Below, one piece after another: positions 5,744 through 11,270 of a stretch of DNA of 11,270 nucleotides. The position numbers and the translations under genes were made by a program. Within the stretch, counting starts at the first letter, position 1. Each line of letters opens with the position of its first letter. The DNA lies in the NCBI GenBank assembly GCA_043778315.1, contig JAYWGJ010000007.1, positions 1-11,270 on the forward strand. Reading direction: 5' to 3'. Below the pieces are notes generated by a model. The model was not told the origin of the DNA and ran no database searches. It saw nothing but the letters and a program-made list of their open reading frames with translations. This DNA comes from JBEEMU01 sp043778315 (GTDB taxonomy: Bacteria; Bacteroidota; Bacteroidia; Chitinophagales; Saprospiraceae).

Positions 5744-7150
5744 ATGATGAAAATAAAACTATTTAACGTCTTTATTTTTGCATTTATTTTTGCATTGATA
5801 GGCAATAATATTGCGTTCGCGCAGACGCAAGAAATCAAAATCGAGGAGCTAAATAAACGCTACGACTTGGTGATGCCAATACGCGGCGATTGGTACGAAG
5901 TGGAGCGCAACGGCTTGTACGGCTTGGTGGACAGAGACCTCCGCGAAGTGATTGCGCCGAACTATGTCAAACTTCGTTTATTGAATAATAATCTAGTTCA
6001 GATAAGCGATAAAAGCAATAAAATCAGCATTTTACGCACTAACGGAACACCGCTACAACTCCCTGCCTTCGAGGAAGTTTATGTAGATAAAAGTGGCTGG
6101 ATTGGCATACGTCAAGCCGAAAAGTGGGGCAGTATCAGCCCTACGGCAAATCATATTTTAGCACCGAAATACAATAACTTAATCTCTTTCGAGCAAGGCG
6201 GAAGTATGGCGAGAGTCGAAATCGGCGGCGTTTGGGGCTTCGTAGATACGACGCTCACGGAGGTTGTGCCGCCGCAATATCGTTTTGTGCAGCCGTTTAG
6301 CGAGGGCTTGGCAGTAGTGAACAAAGATGGGCGCATGGGCGCAATCAACGAAAAAGGCACGGTCGTGATACCGATAAGTTATGACGAAGTGAGCGAATGC
6401 CGATTTGGGGTGATGCGGGTACGCGAAGTACGCAAATACGGCTTGTTGTCGCCCGAAAACAAACTCGTTATTCCGATAGAATACGACAAAATTTATCCGT
6501 TCAGTGAAGGCGTAGCCGCCGTCGAACTCAATAAAGGCTGCGGTTTTATTGACGCAACAGGCAAAGTAACTATTCCGCTCAACTACGACAATACCAAAGA
6601 AATGACCGACGGCTGCGCCGTGATAGCGCGCAATGGCAGATGGGGGTTATTGAGCAGCACAGGCGCGGAGTTGCTGCCCGTTATTTACCAAAAAATATTG
6701 GCTGCGCAAAGCGGTTTGGTGCGGGTGCGCAAAGACGCATTTTGGGGTCGTTTTGATAAAAACGGCAATACGAATGTGCGTTTTCGCTACCAATTTATCG
6801 ATATTATGGTCGACGGATTCGCGCAAGTGCAACTCAACGGCAAGTTTGGTTATGTGAACGAACGCGGCGACGCTATTTGCGAACCGATATACGATAAAGT
6901 AGAGCATTTTCACAACGGCTTAGGTATGGTTTTCAAGGGCGACAAATGTGGTTTATTAGATGTAAAAGGCAAAGAAATATTGACCTGCGAATTTGATGCT
7001 ATCACTATTCTCGACGGCGCAAGCGGGTTTTGCATCGCCGAAAAAGGCACTCGCAAAACCATATATGACCGAACTGGAAAATGCGTTTCGGGCTGCGTAG
7101 GCAGCAGCGAACCTATCAAAAACAAGAAGGAAGGAGTGACCGAAGAGTAA
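5744..7150 (+). CDS. Exported WG-repeat protein
   Basis: A 468-aa protein with a signal peptide (residues 1-26, ending NNIAFA before QTQE) followed almost wholly by WG repeats of roughly 30-45 residues. Each follows the pattern G-x-x-G-hydrophobic-hydrophobic-D/N, turn, I-x-P-x-x-Y-D, then a short EG-x-A-x-V strand. Clear repeat starts are near residues 57 (GLYGLVD), 117 (GWIGI), 162 (GVWGFVD), 196 (GRMGAIN), 230 (RKYGLLS), 264 (KGCGFID), 298 (GRWGLLS), 333 (FWGRFD), 366 (GKFGYVN) and 401 (KCGLLD), about ten in all. The family is thought to fold as beta-rich repeats that may bind ligands or proteins; no enzymatic residues are visible. There is no T9SS tail and no lipobox, so the periplasm is the simplest location. 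The start is one of two adjacent ATGs. It is convergent with thymidine kinase, with only 21 bp between the stop codons and no hairpin. Confidence 0.88.
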   Translation: MMKIKLFNVFIFAFIFALIGNNIAFAQTQEIKIEELNKRYDLVMPIRGDWYEVERNGLYGLVDRDLREVIAPNYVKLRLLNNNLVQISDKSNKISILRTNGTPLQLPAFEEVYVDKSGWIGIRQAEKWGSISPTANHILAPKYNNLISFEQGGSMARVEIGGVWGFVDTTLTEVVPPQYRFVQPFSEGLAVVNKDGRMGAINEKGTVVIPISYDEVSECRFGVMRVREVRKYGLLSPENKLVIPIEYDKIYPFSEGVAAVELNKGCGFIDATGKVTIPLNYDNTKEMTDGCAVIARNGRWGLLSSTGAELLPVIYQKILAAQSGLVRVRKDAFWGRFDKNGNTNVRFRYQFIDIMVDGFAQVQLNGKFGYVNERGDAICEPIYDKVEHFHNGLGMVFKGDKCGLLDVKGKEILTCEFDAITILDGASGFCIAEKGTRKTIYDRTGKCVSGCVGSSEPIKNKKEGVTEE

Positions 7151-7171
7151 TTTCTTTTTCAGCTAATTTTT

Positions 7172-7756
7172 TTATTTCAAATCCAAAATATTTGCCATAT
7201 CGTAGCAAGTGCGACAGCGCGGCTCGTAGCTCTCTTTTTCTCCCAATAAAACGGTATCTGTGACACTGATTTTGCGGTAAGAATGCGTAGCTAAGTTGCC
7301 GCAGTGCGGACAAATTGCGTGTACTTTGGTGATATATTCGGCTACGGCGAGCAAGTGCGGAACAGGTCCGAACGGCTTGCCTAAGTAGTCCATATCCAAA
7401 CCCGCTATGATAATCCGCTTGCCCCGCAAGGCGAGTTTTTGGCAGACCTCGGTGAGTTCCATATCAAAAAACTGCGCTTCGTCGATGCCTATGACGGCTA
7501 CGTCGTCGCCTACTTTCAGCAATTCTTTGGAGTGCGAAATCGGCGTAGCGAGTACGGAGTTTGCGTCGTGCGACACTACCTTTACTTCATCATAACGCGT
7601 GTCGATTTTCGGTTTGAAAATCTCGACGCGCTGATTCGCTATTTTGGCGCGTTTGAGGCGGCGGATAAGCTCTTCGGTTTTGCCCGAAAACATCGAGCCG
7701 CACACGACCTCTATCCAGCCGCTCCGTTGTCTATTATAATGTGGTTCTAAAAACAA
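7172..7756 (-). CDS. tdk: Thymidine kinase
   Basis: Cytosolic salvage enzyme that phosphorylates thymidine to dTMP with ATP. The family's key parts are all present. Numbered from a start at 7756 (194 aa), the P-loop GSMFSGKT is at 20-27, the DEAQFF motif at 92-97 with Glu93 as catalytic base, and the lasso/substrate segment GLDMDYLGKPFGPVPHLL at 119-136. Zinc-binding pairs CPHC (149-152) and CRTC (181-184) complete it. The length fits the type II bacterial family. The frame stays open to a TTG at 7792, but that codon overlaps a perfect -7 box (7790-7797), so it should lie upstream of the transcript. The TTG at 7756 gives (M)FLEPHYNRQRSGWIEV, which matches the usual beginning of Bacteroidota thymidine kinases. 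Function is certain; the exact start is inferred, with ATT at 7759 an alternative. Confidence 0.92.
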   Translation of the reverse strand: MFLEPHYNRQRSGWIEVVCGSMFSGKTEELIRRLKRAKIANQRVEIFKPKIDTRYDEVKVVSHDANSVLATPISHSKELLKVGDDVAVIGIDEAQFFDMELTEVCQKLALRGKRIIIAGLDMDYLGKPFGPVPHLLAVAEYITKVHAICPHCGNLATHSYRKISVTDTVLLGEKESYEPRCRTCYDMANILDLK

Positions 7757-7789
7757 AATATTTTTGGTTAGTTGAAATTTTCCATGCGG

Positions 7790-7797
7790 CAAAGATA
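7790..7797 (-). promoter_or_regulatory. Thymidine kinase promoter -7 box
   Basis: Read on the - strand, 7797-7790 is TATCTTTG, an exact match to TAnnTTTG. Transcription would begin near 7784, giving a leader of about 28 nt before the TTG at 7756. No convincing -33 TTTG lies 19-21 nt upstream. Because the box overlaps the longest possible reading frame of tdk, it argues against a start at 7792. Confidence 0.6.
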
Positions 7798-7800
7798 AGT

Positions 7801-7838
7801 AGATAAACTAATTTTACTTAGTACTTACTATTTTATCT
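7801..7838. repeat. Imperfect inverted repeat upstream of tdk
   Basis: AGATAAACTA (7801-7810) and TATTTTATCT (7829-7838) are reverse complements at 9 of 10 positions around an 18-nt spacer. It lies just upstream of the tdk -7 box, where an operator would fit, but the DNA is AT-rich and chance is plausible. Confidence 0.3.
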
Positions 7839-7895
7839 GAAAAATGAGGTAACTTTATTTTTTTGTTGGTCGGTCTGAAGACACGGTCTATCACA

Positions 7896-7935
7896 AAAAA
7901 AGCCACCACTCTAATCATAGAGCGGTGGCTTTTTT
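7896..7935 (-). terminator. Rho-independent terminator of the large surface-protein gene
   Basis: Arms at 7896-7913 and 7918-7935 pair over 18 bp around a 4-nt loop, with A-run and T-run at the ends. The single irregular pair is a G-U wobble in - strand RNA but an A-C mismatch in + strand RNA, so the hairpin works best for the - strand gene whose TAG is at 7966-7968, 30 bp before the stem. Confidence 0.88.
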
Positions 7936-7965
7936 GTACTTTATAGGTTCAGTTTTATTGCAGCA

Positions 7966-10900
7966 CTATTGCAATACTATTTTCTCTACCGTTCCTTTTC
8001 CATTTTCTATCACGCGCAGTGTATATACTGCTTTGGGCAGATGCGCGAGGTTTAGTGTTGTTTGCGGTTCGGTCAAGCTGCCTTGTAGGAGCGTTCTGCC
8101 TTGCAGGTCTTGCAGTTCAAAGGTACTCACATCGCCGCTTTTATAATTATTATTCCAATTGCTTAGGTCTATCGTGATGCTTTCGCTGCTTGGGTTCGGA
8201 TACACAAAAACGCCGTTGGTGGTGCTTGCGTTCTTGAGGCTGATGGTATTCGAGTATTCGTATTTGCCATCAAAATCCGTTTGTTTTAAGCGGTAATAAT
8301 TAATGCCCGCAAACGGCTGATTATCCGTGAAGCCGTAGTCTTTTTGGCTCGTACTGTTGCCGTTGCCACGCACAAAACCGATTATCTCAAACGTAGCACC
8401 GTCGCGGCTGCGCTCCACTTCAAAACCTGCGTTGTTTTGCTCGGTGGCGGTTGTCCACGCGAGTAGGTTTATTTTATCCACCGTTTTACCCGAAAAACTA
8501 AGCAACCTGACAGGTAAAGGCGTAGGCGACGATTTCGCAAAAAAGCCACTAAAACCTGCTACGTCAAACGTGACCTCCCAATAATTTTGCGTGCTATTCC
8601 AAACAATATTGGCATCATCGGGGTTTATAGTGCTTACTGCACCCGTATAAGTACCTGGCGTACCTGTCCCTTCAATGCTTCTGCCGCCAATTTTTTGTAT
8701 GTACAGATTCGCTATACCTGCGGCATCGCTCGGGTTTATGGGCAGTTTAGCCGTGTTTACGGCATTGAAATCATCAAAATCGCTTTGCATATAATAGAGC
8801 GTTATGGTTGCGGTGGCAGTAGTCGAGTTATTGGCGGGCGTTATTTCGTGGTGTCGTTTTACATATTGCGCGGGTTGGGTGGTTTCTATCCATACTTTTG
8901 CGGTTGTGTTGCCGCTTATCGGACTTGCCCCCGTAGGCTGCACTTTTGCGATTAAAGTCATGCAATCATTATTATAATAAGAAAAAGCTGCATCTTGTAT
9001 TTGCGTTTTTCTGCTGTAAGTCATCGGCAACGAGAAGTTGGTACTAATCGTCAGATTTAACGTGACTATACTATCGCAACCGCCCGTATTTGTCAAGTGA
9101 ACGACATCGGTGGTGTTGTTTGCCGTATAAACGGTATTGTTATTGGCTACCCAAGTATAACTACCACAAGCACTTACCGTGAACGTACCATAAACAGGGG
9201 TACAATATTCATACGCACCAATGTCTATATTACCTGTTCTTCCCCGACCGCGTTGGTCTAATAGCGGTGCGCCCGTAGTATTACCTGCATTGATAGCTGG
9301 ACTACCTACGAGCAAAGCGCAAGTTTTGGTAGGTCCACCATTGTCGGCAAGTGCGCCAAGCAAAGGGTTGGTATTATTGAGGTCACCCGTAGCCGTAAGG
9401 TAACTTGACATACTACTATTGCTAGATATATTATTACCTTGACTTGTGATAGTATTAGTAAATCCTACAGAAACAGGCGTATTGATAATAGTATTTTTCA
9501 GGTTATAGGTTGAAGAATAATTAGAAAAACCAATGGCATCGCCGTCAAAACGAGCAGAATTATTGGCAATGGTGCAATTGATTTGCGTTAATACAGCATT
9601 CTCTACGCTAACAATTCCACCGCCAAAATTGGCAAAATTATTTGCAACGGTGCAATTGGTCTGCGTTAATATACCAAAATTACTAATTCCACCGCCCTGA
9701 TTAGCAGAACTATTTGAAATGGTGCAATTGGTTTGGATTAATGTACCAATATTATTAATTGCACCACCATAATAATAAGTTGCACTACTATTTGAAATAT
9801 TGCAATTGGTTTGGGTTAATGAAGAGGAGTTAGTAATTGCGCCGCCGTAACCGAAGACTGTAATTCCATTGATTATGCTAATATTATTCATTGTAGTAGC
9901 CTCATTGACTGTAAATACCCGACTACTATTATTGCCGCTGATGGCTAATTTGGTAGCACCCGGTCCAAGTATTACTAAATTGTTATTAATACTTAATTCG
10001 CCCGAGGTTAGGATAATCGTTGCGGGATAGGTGATGCCACTAAATATAATGGTGTCTTGTTTGTTATCTATGTTGGCATCTAAAATAGCTTGACGCAAAC
10101 TACCACAACCCGCATCGTTGGTATTGGTCACCACTTTTATAGTGGCTAAGTTTCTGCAAACAAACGTGACTGCAATGGTGTGTGGCGCGTTTATATTAGT
10201 AAAGGTATAAGTAGCAACTATCCCCACAGAAACGCCATCTATCAGTACATCATCTACACCAAAGCCACTATTTGCAGTAATTGTATAGGTTTGGCTGCCA
10301 TTGTTACTACACAAGGTTGTTGTGCCTACATTGCTAATGCTACCATTGCTGCCTGCACTTGCCGTAATGGTATAGTTCGGACTTATTGTTAATATCAAAC
10401 TATCTATACCTGTGCAACCATTACTGTTATTGTAAGTAAAGGTTTTTGTACCGCTCGTTGTGTAAGTTACACCGTTCCAGGTATAAGCATCACAAGCGGT
10501 TTGCGTAGTCACATTATGCGTACTTCTATTTATTGTTAATTTCAAAGTATCTACGCTTGGGCAACCATTGCTACTGTTATAAGCAAAGGTTTTTGTACCG
10601 CTCGTTGTGTAAGTTGTACCGTTCCAAGTATAGGTATCACAAGTCGTTTGAGTACTTACATTATGCGTACTCGTATTTATCGTTAATTTTAAAGTATCTA
10701 CACTTGCGCAGCCATTACTACTGTTGTAAGCAAAGGTTTTTGTACCGCTCGTTGTGTAAGTTGTACCATTCCAAGTATAAGCATCACAAGCGGTTTGCGT
10801 AGTCACATTATGCGTACTTCTATTGATTGTTAATTTCAAGGTATCTACACTTGCGCAACCGTTGCTACTGTTATAAGCAAAGGTTTTTGTACCGCTTGTT

Positions 10901-11270
10901 GTGTAGGTTGTACCGTTCCAAATATAGGTATCGCAAGTCGTTTGTGTGCTTACATTATGCGTACTCGTATTGATAGTCAAATTTAAGGTCACTATACTAT
11001 CGCAACCCCGATAATTGACTAATCGAATAGTGTCGATGGTGTTGCTTGCGGTGTAAACCTTATTTTGTTTGGCAACCCAAGTATAACTGCCACAAGCGGC
11101 TGCTGTAAAGGTACCGAATGTTGCGGGACAATTAGATTCAAAAGTTGCATTGATGGTATGCGATGCCGTTATACTATTGAAAGTATAAGTGCTTACTGCG
11201 CCCACCGACGCGCCATCTACTAAGACACTAACGATATGATAGCCGCTATTTGGCGTAATAGTATAGGTTT
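7966..11270 (-). CDS. Very large multi-repeat cell-surface protein with T9SS sorting domain (N-terminus beyond right edge)
   Basis: The frame is open to the window edge, so at least 1,100 aa are present and the true start lies outside; the GTG at 11205 is not a start, since the upstream codons complete the same repeat (TITPNSGYHIVSVLVDGAS). In protein order: part of an InlB-like beta repeat (11270-11140); a CGSYTW/CDSIVTLNLTI module (11127-10954); four 44-49-residue CDxYTWNG repeats (10953-10381); another InlB-like repeat (10380-10157); a right-handed beta-helix with CGSLRQAILDAN (from 10110), several NCTISNSSAN-type rungs and GLADNGGPT-type choice-of-anchor Q ending near 9283; a second CGSYTW module (9189-9046); an unrecognised domain (about 9042-8527); a PLPVRLLSFSG fibronectin-like domain (8520-8220); and a T9SS type A sorting domain (about 8208-7969, with FVYPNPSSESITIDL and LPKAVYTLRV). 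Likely an adhesin or surface-matrix protein; the ligand is unknown. Confidence 0.88.
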   Translation of the reverse strand, partial: TYTITPNSGYHIVSVLVDGASVGAVSTYTFNSITASHTINATFESNCPATFGTFTAAACGSYTWVAKQNKVYTASNTIDTIRLVNYRGCDSIVTLNLTINTSTHNVSTQTTCDTYIWNGTTYTTSGTKTFAYNSSNGCASVDTLKLTINRSTHNVTTQTACDAYTWNGTTYTTSGTKTFAYNSSNGCASVDTLKLTINTSTHNVSTQTTCDTYTWNGTTYTTSGTKTFAYNSSNGCPSVDTLKLTINRSTHNVTTQTACDAYTWNGVTYTTSGTKTFTYNNSNGCTGIDSLILTISPNYTITASAGSNGSISNVGTTTLCSNNGSQTYTITANSGFGVDDVLIDGVSVGIVATYTFTNINAPHTIAVTFVCRNLATIKVVTNTNDAGCGSLRQAILDANIDNKQDTIIFSGITYPATIILTSGELSINNNLVILGPGATKLAISGNNSSRVFTVNEATTMNNISIINGITVFGYGGAITNSSSLTQTNCNISNSSATYYYGGAINNIGTLIQTNCTISNSSANQGGGISNFGILTQTNCTVANNFANFGGGIVSVENAVLTQINCTIANNSARFDGDAIGFSNYSSTYNLKNTIINTPVSVGFTNTITSQGNNISSNSSMSSYLTATGDLNNTNPLLGALADNGGPTKTCALLVGSPAINAGNTTGAPLLDQRGRGRTGNIDIGAYEYCTPVYGTFTVSACGSYTWVANNNTVYTANNTTDVVHLTNTGGCDSIVTLNLTISTNFSLPMTYSRKTQIQDAAFSYYNNDCMTLIAKVQPTGASPISGNTTAKVWIETTQPAQYVKRHHEITPANNSTTATATITLYYMQSDFDDFNAVNTAKLPINPSDAAGIANLYIQKIGGRSIEGTGTPGTYTGAVSTINPDDANIVWNSTQNYWEVTFDVAGFSGFFAKSSPTPLPVRLLSFSGKTVDKINLLAWTTATEQNNAGFEVERSRDGATFEIIGFVRGNGNSTSQKDYGFTDNQPFAGINYYRLKQTDFDGKYEYSNTISLKNASTTNGVFVYPNPSSESITIDLSNWNNNYKSGDVSTFELQDLQGRTLLQGSLTEPQTTLNLAHLPKAVYTLRVIENGKGTVEKIVLQ
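10381..10953 (-). repeat. Four tandem 147-bp coding repeats with ABAB higher-order order
   Basis: Reading on the - strand, units lie at 10953-10807, 10806-10660, 10659-10513 and 10512-10381 (the last shortened to 132 bp). Each encodes a 49-aa module with CDxYxWNG, TTYTTSGTKTF, NGC and VDTLKLTIN and two cysteines. Units 1 and 3 share VSTQTTCDT...NRSTHN, while units 2 and 4 share VTTQTACDA. So a 294-bp pair was itself duplicated. Period and DNA similarity are high enough to allow slippage or recombination and to trouble short-read assembly. Confidence 0.93.

Noticed and set aside
7151..7171. Bidirectional terminator between the convergent WG-repeat and tdk genes
   Set aside because: The 21-bp gap contains only T- and A-rich DNA with no hairpin arms.
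7925..8146. 73-aa + frame beginning with a hydrophobic stretch
   Set aside because: It begins in the terminator of the - strand surface protein and is antisense to its T9SS domain, with no support of its own.
10533..10802. An 89-aa + strand frame with an internal repeated pattern (KQRFLYRSLCKLY twice)
   Set aside because: It is the antisense shadow of the 147-bp coding repeats of the surface protein. The - strand frame carries recognisable domains throughout.
10381..10953. CRISPR array
   Set aside because: The direct repeats are 147 bp, contiguous, encode protein modules in frame and have no unique spacers.
11203..11205. GTG at 11205 as the start of the large - strand gene
   Set aside because: The frame stays open to the window edge, and the upstream codons (TITPNSGYHIVSVLVDGAS) complete the same InlB-like repeat, so the gene is truncated by the window.

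Overview
The window looks like chromosomal DNA of a member of the Bacteroidota. Three independent signs agree. Two large secreted proteins end in C-terminal domains of the type IX secretion system (T9SS) kind. Several intergenic regions carry the Bacteroidota -7 promoter element TAnnTTTG. The thymidine kinase, the WG-repeat protein and the repeat-rich adhesin-like protein are all of types common in that phylum. Intergenic DNA is very AT-rich, while some genes, especially the carboxylase, are visibly richer in G+C. I cannot resolve the class or genus.

Layout, left to right. (1) Positions 1-62 hold what may be the last codons of an outer-membrane beta-barrel gene. (2) 144-1739 (+) is an acyl-CoA carboxylase carboxyltransferase subunit. 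Its -7 box sits inside an 18-bp near-palindrome, and a strong terminator follows at 1865-1900. (3) 1740-2414 is a 675-bp AT-rich gap with a promoter candidate, two possible micro-ORFs and a 62-nt inverted repeat ending 6 nt before the next start codon. (4) 2415-4349 (+) is a secreted metzincin-type metalloprotease, M43/pappalysin-like, with a T9SS-like tail. (5) 4376-4876 and 4957-5460 (+) are two paralogous small lipoproteins. They were made by tandem duplication of a 0.58-kb unit that starts right behind the protease stop codon and includes a terminator. (6) 5744-7150 (+) is an exported protein built from about ten WG repeats. (7) 7172-7756 (-) is thymidine kinase, convergent with the WG gene. 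(8) 7966 to beyond the right edge (-) is a giant multi-repeat surface protein, cut off by the window end, with a terminator at 7896-7935.

Functionally this is mostly a cell-surface region between two metabolic genes. The most suggestive unit is protease plus two lipoproteins. Its layout resembles Bacteroidota loci in which a secreted metalloprotease is encoded next to a small lipoprotein inhibitor, as with the Tannerella KLIKK proteases and potempins. That link is inference from gene order; I see no sequence proof of inhibition. I found no rRNA, tRNA, CRISPR array, insertion sequence or phage gene.
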